Below are positions 5,857 to 13,880 of a DNA stretch of 13,880 nt, in pieces. Location: contig CAAFPB010000218.1 in NCBI GenBank assembly GCA_900764725.1, positions 1 to 13,880 of the forward strand, read 5' to 3'. Source of the stretch: an uncultured Catenibacterium sp. (GTDB taxonomy: Bacteria > Bacillota_I > Bacilli_A > Erysipelotrichales > Coprobacillaceae). Each line of letters starts with the position of its first letter. Within the stretch, counting starts at the first letter, position 1. The notes below the pieces were generated by a model. The model was not told the origin of the DNA. It was given only the letters and a program-made list of their open reading frames with translations, and searched no databases. Made by a program: the position numbers and the translations under genes.

Positions 5857-8800
5857 ATGTTTGGACACTTACAGATTAAAAGTGCATATAGCTTTCAGGA
5901 GAGTACAATACTCATTGATGCACTTATAGAAAACGCAAAATCAAAACATATCCAGGCTCTTGCCTTAACAGACGATAATAACATGTATGGGGCCTATGAA
6001 TTCTATGAAGCATGTACAAAAGCTTCTATTAAACCAATACTAGGTGTGAATGCTTCTATTATGTTTAATGATGATTTAATACATTTATTGCTTTATGCCC
6101 GTGATGATATAGGATATAAGGACTTAGTCCGTATTGTGAGTGATATTAACTTAAGTGAGAATAAATCTATCACACTTAAAGCACTCTCTAATTACAGAGA
6201 TCATCTCTATATTGTATCTCATGAATATGAAGATTTACTTCTTCAAAAAGAAGAGAGAAAAGAAAATGATAAAGATTTATTTGATCATGCACAAACAGAA
6301 CGCCCAATAATAAGTTTTATGAAGACCATGAAGAGTCTTTTTGGTGGCTCATATCGTATTATGATTGTAGAAGATGGAATTAAAGCTCATTCGTATCGTA
6401 ATCCAAGACTTATTAAGGATGCCCAGTTCTTAGATATCCCTTGTATCTGGGGTAATGATGTCCGTTACTTACATTCTCATGATGCATTAACCTTAGATTT
6501 ATTACAGGCTTCTAAAAAAGGTGAAGTCTTGAATAAAGATCATGAACCTCTCACAAGTGAACGTTACTTAAAAAATGAAAAAGAAATCAGAGAACTATTT
6601 AGTCGTTATCCTGATATTATTAAAAATACAGAAGAACTTATCGATAACTGTTATGGTAGTATCCAAAAGACAGAAAATGGTCTACCTCACTACAAAACAC
6701 CTACAGGTGATAGCGGAGCCTATTTAAGACATTTATGTATTAAAGGACTTAAACAACGCTTTAAAAATCAGCCTATTAAAGATATATATAAAGATCGTTT
6801 ACTCTATGAATTAAAGACTATTCATACAATGGGTTATGATGATTATTTCTTGATTGTATTTGATTATGTACAATATGCAAAGAAACATGGTATACTCGTA
6901 GGCCCAGGAAGAGGATCTGCCGCAGGCTCACTTGTAGCTTATTGTTTAGGTATCACAAACATTGATCCAATCAAATATGATCTACTCTTTGAACGTTTCT
7001 TAAACCCAGAAAGAGTATCTATGCCAGATATTGACGTAGACTTCCAGGATGATCGTCGAGATGAAGTCATTCAATATGTCTGTGATAAATATGGTCATGA
7101 TCATGTTGCTCAGATTGTCGCATTTTCTACCTATGGTCCTAGAAATGCGATAAAGGATATAGGAAAGGTAATGGGAGTACCCTTACCAAGACTAGAAATG
7201 ATTGCGAAGATGGTTCCTACTGCCCCTAAACATCGTAAAAGTATTACTGAAGTCTATTCTACAAGTGCCTCATTCCAGGATATGATTCAAAAAGACCCTG
7301 TATTATCACGTCTTATTGCGCCTATGAGCTTAGTAGAATATTTACCACGTAATATTACTATGCATGCAGCAGGTGTTGTCTTATCCTATGAACCATTAAG
7401 AGATGTCGTTCCATTAGTAATAGGTCCTAGTGATATGATTATGAGTCAGTACTCTAAGGACTATATCGAAAAAACAGGTTTACTTAAGATGGACTTCTTA
7501 GGCTTAAAAAACTTGACTATGATTGACTATATTATGAAAGATATAGAAAGAAAAATAGGGAAAACATTCTCTATTAATACAATACCTCTCAATGATGCAC
7601 GTACTTATCACCTCATTTCTCGTGGAGATACAACAGGTGTCTTCCAGTTAGAATCAAGTGGTATGCGTTCATTACTCATGAAGATGAAACCTGAATGTTT
7701 TGATGATATCGTTGCAGCTATTGCGTTATATAGACCTGGTCCAATGGAAAACATTCCTCGATATCTAGAAGGTAGAAAAAATAAACACAATATTACTTAC
7801 CTAGTCAAAGAACTAGAATCTATTCTTAAGTCTACTTATGGTGTTATTATCTATCAGGAACAGATCATGCAGATCACTCAGGTCATTGCTGGATTCTCTT
7901 TAGGACGTGCAGATATATTAAGAAAAGCTGTATCTTATAAGGATGAAAGTATGATGGCAGGGATGAAGGAAGAATTCATTCAAGGGGCTATTAAAAAAGG
8001 CTTTAGTCAAGAAGTAGCTACTAAGCTCTATCAGATGATAGAGAAGTTTGCAAACTATGGATTCAATAAGAGTCACTCTGTTGCCTATGGTTATGTAGCT
8101 TATCAATTGGCTTATTTAAAAGCCAATTATCCAGTCTATTTCTTTGCATCTATTCTTTCTAATGAATCAGGTTCTGCTTCTAGTAAAATGCGTACAATTG
8201 AAGAATCTAAACGCTATGGAGTTAAAATCCTTCCACCTTCCATCAATTATTCTTATTCACGCTTTATGGTAGAAGAAGGAGGAATACGTTATTCTTTAGT
8301 TTCTATTAAAAATGTAGGTTCTGCAGGTTATAAGATGATTCTCCAAGAAAGAGAAAAAGGTCTCTTTAAAGATATGTATGATTTCTTAGCTCGTATACCT
8401 TCTATTTCATCTAAAATGTTGGAAAGTTTAATAGATGCAGGCGCTTTTGATGAATTTATTAACAATCGTGCCTATTTACGTAAGAATATTTCACTCATGA
8501 TGGAGTATATACAATTAGGGGTCGATGAAAAACCAATTTTTGAAGAAGTAAGAGAAAGTAAAATTGAACGTTTAGAAAGAGAAAAAGAAGTACTTGGTCT
8601 TTATGTTTCTACACATCCTATTGTATATGTCAAACAGAAGATCAAACATCCTCTTGTGAATTTAGTAGATGTAGAAAGCTATATGGATCGTTCTATTCTT
8701 GTTGTATGTAGCATTAATTCAGTACGTGCTATTGTAGATAAGAAGGGAAGAGAAATGGCTTTTATAGAAGGTCAGGATGAAACAGGACAAGTAGAATTTG

Positions 8801-8928
8801 TTTGTTTCTCTAATCAATATGAACGTTATAAGAATATATTAGAAAGAGGTAAGACTGTGGAAATGAATGTCCGTGTTCAATACCGTGATCGTTTATCTCT
8901 TATTATTAATCAAGTAAAGGGGTTATAA
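5857..8928 (+). CDS. dnaE: DNA polymerase III alpha subunit, DnaE type
   Basis: This is a C-family replicative DNA polymerase. In Bacillota that also carry PolC, DnaE extends primers on the lagging strand. I place the start at ATG 5857, preceded by AAGGAGAG (5843-5850), giving 1023 residues; an in-frame GTG at 5833 lies only two bases past the -10 box and upstream of that site, so it is probably untranslated. Domains in order: PHP (about 1-210), palm with the catalytic acids in PDIDVDF (D393, D395) and in KMDFLGLK (D546), fingers with RPGPMENIPRYLEGR and YGVIIYQEQIMQ, FNKSHSVAYGYVAYQLAYLKA, a helix-hairpin-helix region with IRYSLVSIKNVG, and a C-terminal OB fold (about 935-1023). The PHP metal site looks lost: HLQIKS replaces HLHVHS (residues 4-9), TDDNNM replaces TDHGNM (38-43), GVN replaces GCE (63-65) and NDVRY replaces NDVHY (R203). 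It is the first gene of the replication/repair operon. Confidence 0.96.
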   Translation: MFGHLQIKSAYSFQESTILIDALIENAKSKHIQALALTDDNNMYGAYEFYEACTKASIKPILGVNASIMFNDDLIHLLLYARDDIGYKDLVRIVSDINLSENKSITLKALSNYRDHLYIVSHEYEDLLLQKEERKENDKDLFDHAQTERPIISFMKTMKSLFGGSYRIMIVEDGIKAHSYRNPRLIKDAQFLDIPCIWGNDVRYLHSHDALTLDLLQASKKGEVLNKDHEPLTSERYLKNEKEIRELFSRYPDIIKNTEELIDNCYGSIQKTENGLPHYKTPTGDSGAYLRHLCIKGLKQRFKNQPIKDIYKDRLLYELKTIHTMGYDDYFLIVFDYVQYAKKHGILVGPGRGSAAGSLVAYCLGITNIDPIKYDLLFERFLNPERVSMPDIDVDFQDDRRDEVIQYVCDKYGHDHVAQIVAFSTYGPRNAIKDIGKVMGVPLPRLEMIAKMVPTAPKHRKSITEVYSTSASFQDMIQKDPVLSRLIAPMSLVEYLPRNITMHAAGVVLSYEPLRDVVPLVIGPSDMIMSQYSKDYIEKTGLLKMDFLGLKNLTMIDYIMKDIERKIGKTFSINTIPLNDARTYHLISRGDTTGVFQLESSGMRSLLMKMKPECFDDIVAAIALYRPGPMENIPRYLEGRKNKHNITYLVKELESILKSTYGVIIYQEQIMQITQVIAGFSLGRADILRKAVSYKDESMMAGMKEEFIQGAIKKGFSQEVATKLYQMIEKFANYGFNKSHSVAYGYVAYQLAYLKANYPVYFFASILSNESGSASSKMRTIEESKRYGVKILPPSINYSYSRFMVEEGGIRYSLVSIKNVGSAGYKMILQEREKGLFKDMYDFLARIPSISSKMLESLIDAGAFDEFINNRAYLRKNISLMMEYIQLGVDEKPIFEEVRESKIERLEREKEVLGLYVSTHPIVYVKQKIKHPLVNLVDVESYMDRSILVVCSINSVRAIVDKKGREMAFIEGQDETGQVEFVCFSNQYERYKNILERGKTVEMNVRVQYRDRLSLIINQVKGL

Positions 8929-8929
8929 A

Positions 8930-11533
8930 ATGGAAGAATTAATATTAATAGATGGGAACTCATTACTATTTAAGGCATTCTATGCCACTAGTTATACAGG
9001 TAACTATATGGTTAATCGTAATGGAATTCCTACTAATGGTGTATATGGTTTTGCACGTATGGTAGAAAAGATTATCAGTACAAATCCTAAATATGTCATT
9101 GTCGCTTTTGACTATGGTAAGAAAACATTCCGTAATGAACTATTAGATACATATAAAGCGCAAAGAAAAGAAACACCACAGGAACTTGTTCCTCAGTTCG
9201 CACTCGCAAGAGAATACCTCACTGCCCATAACATCACATGGTATGAAGTAGAAGGTTATGAAGGCGATGATATCATTGGTACATTAGTAGATTTTGGTGA
9301 AAAGAATAACTTAAAAGTATCTGTCTATACAGGAGATAAAGATGCCAATCAGTTAATTTCTCCTCAAACGACTATCTATCGTACAGTCAAGGGTGTCACT
9401 GAACTTGATATCTATAATGAAGAAACTTTACTTGATAAATATGGTTTAAAACCAGATCAGTTTAGAGATTTCTTAGGACTCATGGGTGATAGTTCAGATA
9501 ATATTCCAGGTATTAAGGGTGTAGGTGAAAAGACTGCATTAAAACTATTACACCAATATGGAACGATTGAAGGCTTACAGGAACATCAAGATGAACTCAA
9601 AGGTAAGATGGGTGAAAAGATCAGAGCAGGTATGGAAGATGCCTTAATGAGTAAAAAAGTAGCCACAATACTAAGAGATATTCCTCTAGATGTAGACTTA
9701 GAAAAAGCCACATATCAAGGCTATGACTATGAAACACTTAAGTCATTCTATGAAAAATATGATATGAACTCTCTCATTAAATCTATGACAATAGAAGCAG
9801 CACCTAAAAAAGAATTAAAGTTTGAAATAGTAGATCATATGCCTGAAATCACAAAAGACAGTGCTGTTTATTCATCTATTTATGATACAAACTATCATCG
9901 TTCTATTATTCTAGGATATGGGATCTATAATGATGATCAGGCTTATTTTATCTCTTATGAAAATGCATTAAAGGATGAATCATTCCTAAACTATTTAAAG
10001 GATGAAAACAAGAAAAAGTATGGTTATGATATCAAGAGTGCTGTCATTGGTTCTAGATGGAATGGAATAGAAATCAATGGTTATACATTTGATTTATCAC
10101 TTGCATCATATGTATTAGAACCAGCTATAAAAGAAGAACTTAAATATGTATGTACACATTTTGATTATGAAGGTGTGCAATATGATGAAGAAGTATTTGG
10201 AAAAGGCGCAAAGAAGCATATTCCAGAAGATGATATCTTAGCTAGTCATATTGTATCTAAAGCCAAAGCCATCTATGAACTTAAAGATGTAGTCACAAAA
10301 GAATTAAAAGATAAAAACCAGTATGAACTATATGAAGATATTGAATTACCTGTTACTCGTATTTTAGGAGAAATGGAATTTGCAGGTACTGAAATAGACT
10401 TAGATGTCTTAAAGGAAATGGACGTTGCTTTTGATGAAACAATCGAAAAACTAGCTAATGATATCTATCGTATCTCAGGTACTACATTCAATATCTCTTC
10501 ACCTAAACAATTAGGTCAGGTGTTATTTGAAGACCTTGGTTTAAAAGGTGGTAAGAAAACTAAGACGGGTTATTCTACAAGTCAGGATGTCTTAGAAAAA
10601 ATCATTGATGCGCATCCTGTTGTCCCATTAGTACTAGAATATAGAATGTTGACAAAACTTTCTTCTACATACTTAAAAGGATTACAGGAACAGGTATTCC
10701 CAGACAACAAGATTCATACAATCTATAAACAGACTCTTACTCATACAGGTCGTCTTTCTTCTGTAGATCCAAATTTACAGAATATTCCAGTGAGAAGTGA
10801 AGAAGGAAAACTGATTAGAAAAGCCTTTGTATCACATAATGGTTATCTTGTATCTTTTGACTATTCCCAGATTGAGTTAAGAATTCTTGCACATATGGCT
10901 CATGTCACTAATTTGATTGATGCTTTCAATCAAGGTAAGGATATCCATAGACATACTGCTGCTTTAGTATTTGGAGTAAAGGATGAAGAAGTTACTCCAC
11001 AAATGCGTTCACAGGCAAAAGCTGTAAACTTTGGTATTATTTATGGTATGAGTGAATTTAGACTTTCTAAGGATATTGGTATGTCTATTTCAGAAGCAAG
11101 AGAGTTTATTAATAAATATTTTGAAACATATCCAGAAGTAAAAACTTATATGGATGAAGTCGTAGAAACATGTAAGAAACAGGGCTATGTTTCTACATTA
11201 CTTAATAGAAAGAGATATATTCCTACAATTAATGATAAAAACTTTATGGTACGTCAGCAGGCTCAAAGATATGCCATGAATACACCAATTCAGGGGACTG
11301 GTGCTGATATTTTAAAAATCGCAATGATTGAAGTAGATAAAGCACTTAAAGAAATGCATCTCAAATCACAGATGATCTTACAGGTACATGATGAACTGAT
11401 CTTTGATGTCTTTGAAGATGAATTAGAAGAAGTCATGTCTTTAGTCAAAGAAAAGATGGAACACTGCATTAAGATGGATGTTCCGTTAATTGTAGAAGGC
11501 AACTATGCCAAGAACTGGTGTGAATTAAAATAA
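8930..11533 (+). CDS. polA: DNA polymerase I
   Basis: It removes RNA primers and fills gaps in replication and excision repair. The 867 residues comprise an N-terminal 5'-3' flap exonuclease (about 1-290), with LILIDGNSLLFKAFY, VAFDYGKKTFR, EGYEGDDIIGT, YTGDKDANQL and GDSSDNIPGIKGVGEKTA all intact. A 3'-5' exonuclease-like domain (about 295-460) follows, in which the acidic DxE motif is not visible (YSSIYDTNYHRS at 314-325), as in Geobacillus Pol I. The polymerase domain (about 465-867) has motif A DYSQIELR (D644), motif B RSQAKAVNFGIIYG and motif C VHDE (D821); the 177-residue gap between the two catalytic Asp equals that in E. coli (D705, D882). Motif B has Phe at the position that disfavours dideoxynucleotides. 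The ATG is one base after the dnaE stop, with AAAGGGG at 8916-8922. The stop overlaps the mutM start by one base (TAATG). Confidence 0.97.
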   Translation: MEELILIDGNSLLFKAFYATSYTGNYMVNRNGIPTNGVYGFARMVEKIISTNPKYVIVAFDYGKKTFRNELLDTYKAQRKETPQELVPQFALAREYLTAHNITWYEVEGYEGDDIIGTLVDFGEKNNLKVSVYTGDKDANQLISPQTTIYRTVKGVTELDIYNEETLLDKYGLKPDQFRDFLGLMGDSSDNIPGIKGVGEKTALKLLHQYGTIEGLQEHQDELKGKMGEKIRAGMEDALMSKKVATILRDIPLDVDLEKATYQGYDYETLKSFYEKYDMNSLIKSMTIEAAPKKELKFEIVDHMPEITKDSAVYSSIYDTNYHRSIILGYGIYNDDQAYFISYENALKDESFLNYLKDENKKKYGYDIKSAVIGSRWNGIEINGYTFDLSLASYVLEPAIKEELKYVCTHFDYEGVQYDEEVFGKGAKKHIPEDDILASHIVSKAKAIYELKDVVTKELKDKNQYELYEDIELPVTRILGEMEFAGTEIDLDVLKEMDVAFDETIEKLANDIYRISGTTFNISSPKQLGQVLFEDLGLKGGKKTKTGYSTSQDVLEKIIDAHPVVPLVLEYRMLTKLSSTYLKGLQEQVFPDNKIHTIYKQTLTHTGRLSSVDPNLQNIPVRSEEGKLIRKAFVSHNGYLVSFDYSQIELRILAHMAHVTNLIDAFNQGKDIHRHTAALVFGVKDEEVTPQMRSQAKAVNFGIIYGMSEFRLSKDIGMSISEAREFINKYFETYPEVKTYMDEVVETCKKQGYVSTLLNRKRYIPTINDKNFMVRQQAQRYAMNTPIQGTGADILKIAMIEVDKALKEMHLKSQMILQVHDELIFDVFEDELEEVMSLVKEKMEHCIKMDVPLIVEGNYAKNWCELK

Positions 11534-12345
11534 TGCCTGAATTACCAGAAGTAGAAACAGTACGAAGAACCCTAAAGAACTTCGTACTCCATAAAACAAT
11601 TGATTCAATAGAAGTACGCTATCCACGTATTATAGATGGAGATGTAGAGACATTCGTCTCTACACTCATTCATCAATCTATTTGTGATATAGACAGATAT
11701 GGTAAATACTTAATCTTTATTTTAGATAAAGATGCATTTATTTCCCATCTAAGAATGGAAGGGAAATACAATATTAAAATGAAAGATGAACCCTATGATA
11801 AACATGATCATATTATCTTTCATATGACAGATGGAACAGATCTTCGTTATAACGATACAAGAAAGTTTGGTCGTATGCAGTTAGTAGATAAGTATCACTA
11901 TCGTGAATATCCACCACTTAATCGTTTAGGACAAGAGCCCATGGAAGCGACATTTGATTATATCTATCCTCGTATCCATCAAAGCCATCTACCTATTAAA
12001 CAATTATTATTAGACCAATCCATCTTTACAGGAATTGGGAATATCTATGCGAATGAAATATGTTTTAGATTGGGTATGGATCCTCGTACAAGAGGAGATC
12101 GACTCTCTAAAAAACGTATCCAAGAATTAATAGAAGTATCTAGTACTATTTTAAAGGAAGCCATTGCCCAGGGTGGTACTACTATTCATTCATTTGATGC
12201 AAATGGTATCCATGGTTTATTCCAGGTTACATTAGCTGTACATGCACAAACAACTTGTTCTGTATGTCAGGGACCTATTAAGAAAATCACTATTGCAGGA
12301 AGAGGGACTTATTACTGCCCTCACTGTCAGAAAAGGAGGTATTAA
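11533..12345 (+). CDS. mutM: Formamidopyrimidine-DNA glycosylase (Fpg/MutM)
   Basis: This bifunctional glycosylase/AP lyase removes 8-oxoguanine and formamidopyrimidines from DNA, in base-excision repair where Pol I fills the gap. The N-terminal MPELPEVE supplies the catalytic proline (free after Met removal) and Glu; the conserved Lys in YGKYLIF is K58 (K57 after processing). The helix-two-turn-helix contains IFTGIGNIYANEICFRLG, and the C-terminal zinc finger has C242, C245, C262 and C265 with the conserved Arg in AGRGTYY (R257). The 270-residue length is normal. The ATG overlaps the polA stop as TAATG, and upstream there is only a weak GGTG (11514-11517 region), so reinitiation after polA is likely. 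Two perfect hairpins lie within the first 130 bases of the gene. Confidence 0.97.
   Translation: MPELPEVETVRRTLKNFVLHKTIDSIEVRYPRIIDGDVETFVSTLIHQSICDIDRYGKYLIFILDKDAFISHLRMEGKYNIKMKDEPYDKHDHIIFHMTDGTDLRYNDTRKFGRMQLVDKYHYREYPPLNRLGQEPMEATFDYIYPRIHQSHLPIKQLLLDQSIFTGIGNIYANEICFRLGMDPRTRGDRLSKKRIQELIEVSSTILKEAIAQGGTTIHSFDANGIHGLFQVTLAVHAQTTCSVCQGPIKKITIAGRGTYYCPHCQKRRY
11559..11588 (+). repeat. Perfect 9-bp inverted repeat inside the start of mutM
   Basis: AGTACGAAG (11559-11567) and CTTCGTACT (11580-11588) are exact reverse complements separated by 12 bases, starting 26 bases after the mutM ATG. There is no T run, so this is not a terminator. An effect on mutM translation or mRNA stability is only inferred. 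Confidence 0.75.
11643..11664 (+). repeat. Second perfect 9-bp hairpin inside mutM
   Basis: TGTAGAGAC (11643-11651) and GTCTCTACA (11656-11664) pair perfectly around the 4-base loop ATTC, a compact and probably stable RNA hairpin in coding sequence (VETFVSTL region). No T tract follows. It lies 54 bases after the first hairpin. Confidence 0.75.
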
Positions 12346-12348
12346 ATT

Positions 12349-13302
12349 ATGTTGAATTGGGGTGTTATTGGACTAGGAAGAATAGCCCAGAGATTCTGTG
12401 AGAGTCTTTCTCATTTTGATGAAGCATGCTTCTATGCAGGCGCATCACATAATCCTGAAAAAAGATCACAATTTAAAGAACTCTATCATCCAGAAAAACT
12501 CTATGATGACTACATCAAATTACTTGAAGATGAGAATGTAGATATTGTCTATATCGCATTACCACATGCATCTCATTATCATTATGCATTAGAAGCTATG
12601 AAGCATCATAAAGCAGTTCTTGTAGAAAAACCTGCTGCCTTAACAGGTAAAGAAATAAGAACACTTTGTGAGTACTCCAAAAAGAATCATGTCTTCTTTA
12701 TGGAAGCAATGAAATCTAGATTTATTCCAATGATCAATCAAGTACATAAAGAAATAGAAAAAGGTATTATAGGAGATATTGTTTCAATAGAAAACCATTT
12801 TCAATCTATCGTCCCTTATACAGAAAACTCTTATATTTATGATCCAAAACAGGGTGGTGCTTTATATGATACAGGTATTTATAATATTGCGACTGTTTTA
12901 GATTTTGTGAAGAGTCCTGTTGTCTCTATTTCTAATGATGTAAAAATTGAACATGGTGTGGATGTTCATGATTTGATTACTCTTACATTTGAGAATGGTG
13001 TTAAAGCTTTTATGGAAGCTTCTCTTGATGGACCAGTAAGAAAAGATATGACTATTACAGGTACAAAAGGAACTATTACTCTAGATCCATTTTATCGTCC
13101 TACAAAAGCCACTATTTCATTTAATGGCGAATCCTTTACAGGAGAAATGCCTTATATAATCGATGATTTCCATACAGAAATAGAAGCCTGTCATGAAGCA
13201 ATTGCGTATATTAAGGTAGAAAGTGATCGTATGAGTCATCAGGATAGTATTGATTGTATTGAACTTATGGAACGTATTGGAGAAACAATATGCAGGTCAT
13301 AG
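12349..13302 (+). CDS. Gfo/Idh/MocA-family NAD(P)-dependent oxidoreductase
   Basis: This is a predicted cytoplasmic dehydrogenase acting on a sugar, inositol or related polyol; the substrate is unknown. An N-terminal Rossmann fold begins NWGVIGLGRIAQRF (residues 3-16). The family hallmark EKPAA follows at E93-K94-P95, with the lysine expected to be catalytic, and the substrate domain has GGALYDTGIYNI, where D174 and Y178 fill the family Asp-x3-His/Tyr positions. The 317-residue length is typical. Tyr instead of His points towards the dihydrodiol dehydrogenase-like or 1,5-anhydrofructose reductase-like branch, but that is inference. AAGGAGGT (12333-12340), inside the end of mutM, precedes the ATG by eight bases. 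The 3' end overlaps coaE by 13 bases. Its place inside a DNA repair operon gives no metabolic clue. Confidence 0.9.
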   Translation: MLNWGVIGLGRIAQRFCESLSHFDEACFYAGASHNPEKRSQFKELYHPEKLYDDYIKLLEDENVDIVYIALPHASHYHYALEAMKHHKAVLVEKPAALTGKEIRTLCEYSKKNHVFFMEAMKSRFIPMINQVHKEIEKGIIGDIVSIENHFQSIVPYTENSYIYDPKQGGALYDTGIYNIATVLDFVKSPVVSISNDVKIEHGVDVHDLITLTFENGVKAFMEASLDGPVRKDMTITGTKGTITLDPFYRPTKATISFNGESFTGEMPYIIDDFHTEIEACHEAIAYIKVESDRMSHQDSIDCIELMERIGETICRS

Positions 13303-13862
13303 GACTCACTGGTGGTATTGCGAGTGGTAAGAGTACTGTCAGTTATTATTTAATGACTCATGGTTATGAAGTCATTGATGCAGATGATATATCTCGTCAT
13401 GCATTAGAACCTGGTACTGATGCTTTTAAACAAGTTATAGAACATTTCCCAGTACTTGAAAACGGGATCATCAACAGACAAAAGCTTGCAGATATCATCT
13501 TTAATAACAAAGATGAAAAGAACTATCTAGAAGGAATACTACATCCCTATATTAAAAATGTGATTGTACAAAAAATCAAACAATCTAAAAACAACCTAGT
13601 CTTTATTGATGTACCACTACTCTTTGAAGTAGGCTGGGATGATTTATGTGACTCTACTATAGTAGTCAGCTGTGACAAAGAAACACAGATTCAAAGAGTC
13701 TTATCACGTGACCATTGTACACGTACTCAGGCACTAGACCGTATTAGAAATCAAATGTCTTTAGAAGACAAGGAACAACGTGCTGACTATATTATTAGAA
13801 ACAATACAAACTATTATGATTTAGAAAAAGAAATACTCAAAGTATTAAAGGAGGTGGAATAA
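13290..13862 (+). CDS. coaE: Dephospho-CoA kinase
   Basis: It phosphorylates the 3'-hydroxyl of dephospho-CoA, the last step of coenzyme A synthesis. The P-loop GGIASGKST (residues 8-16), the DAD motif (30-32, in VIDADDISRHALEPG) and the PLLFEVGWDDLCD segment are characteristic. The 190-residue length is normal. The start ATG lies inside the end of the preceding oxidoreductase gene (13-base overlap), with GGAG at 13279-13282, and the protein N-terminus from this ATG runs directly into the P-loop, so the start is firm. Association with polA and mutM is a common arrangement in Bacillota, although CoA synthesis has no direct link to DNA repair. Confidence 0.96.
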   Translation: MQVIGLTGGIASGKSTVSYYLMTHGYEVIDADDISRHALEPGTDAFKQVIEHFPVLENGIINRQKLADIIFNNKDEKNYLEGILHPYIKNVIVQKIKQSKNNLVFIDVPLLFEVGWDDLCDSTIVVSCDKETQIQRVLSRDHCTRTQALDRIRNQMSLEDKEQRADYIIRNNTNYYDLEKEILKVLKEVE

Positions 13863-13863
13863 G

Positions 13864-13880
13864 ATGTTATATGCAACAGA
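13864..13880 (+). CDS. Start of the next operon gene, truncated by the window edge
   Basis: ATG at 13864 opens a frame reading MLYAT before the window ends. It is one base after the coaE stop and has a strong AAAGGAGGTG (13847-13856) upstream, so a real gene is very likely. Five codons are too few to identify it. In Bacillus the genes nearby include nrdR and the helicase-loading dnaB, but that is only a contextual possibility. Confidence 0.7.

Noticed and set aside
11559..11664. Inverted repeats in mutM as an intrinsic terminator or insertion-sequence ends
   Set aside because: No T tract follows either hairpin, the reading frame is uninterrupted through a complete MutM, and there are no flanking direct repeats.
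5822..13880. Defence or mobile system built around dnaE, polA and the oxidoreductase
   Set aside because: All genes are housekeeping families in a gene order known from Bacillota. There is no nuclease, toxin, integrase, repeat array or compositional break.

Overview
The window is a stretch of ordinary chromosome from a low-GC Gram-positive bacterium (Bacillota). Evidence for this is the AT-rich coding sequence, strong AAGGAGG-type ribosome binding sites, SigA-type promoters, U-tailed intrinsic terminators, a DnaE of the short Bacillus-like kind, and a dnaE-polA-mutM-coaE gene order. TGA is used as a stop (pheA, thyA and folA), so the Mollicutes code does not apply. An Erysipelotrichales-like gut organism is a plausible guess, but the sequence alone does not prove it. 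All genes are on the + strand and coding density is very high; no gap exceeds about 110 bases.

Bases 1-23 are not genomic. They match the 3' end of the Illumina TruSeq read-2 adapter, so the left edge is an untrimmed contig end. The apparent GTG start of the first reading frame lies inside the adapter.

Layout. (1) 24-1463: 5'-truncated pheA (chorismate mutase remnant, prephenate dehydratase, ACT domain) overlapping aroK, ending in a terminator; this is aromatic amino acid synthesis. (2) 1468-2870: a single-gene unit with its own promoter and terminator, encoding an AzgA-type purine permease. (3) 2899-3636: a single-gene unit for an unassigned (beta/alpha) barrel-like protein. (4) 3680-5794: thyA-folA-plsC, joined by two 4-base ATGA overlaps; thyA starts with TTG. 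ThyA converts dUMP to dTMP and leaves dihydrofolate, which the neighbouring DHFR recycles; the acyltransferase is a phospholipid enzyme carried in the same transcript. (5) 5822 to the right edge: a DNA replication/repair operon of dnaE, polA, mutM, a Gfo/Idh/MocA oxidoreductase, coaE and the first codons of another gene. Spacings here run from a 13-base overlap to +3.

I see no mobile element, CRISPR array, tRNA, rRNA, riboswitch or defence system, and no convincing new multi-gene system. The points worth a second look are the adapter; the unassigned barrel protein; both DNA polymerases of one operon apparently lacking a functional proofreading site; terminators folded around stop codons; two perfect hairpins at the start of mutM; and the oxidoreductase placed inside the repair operon.
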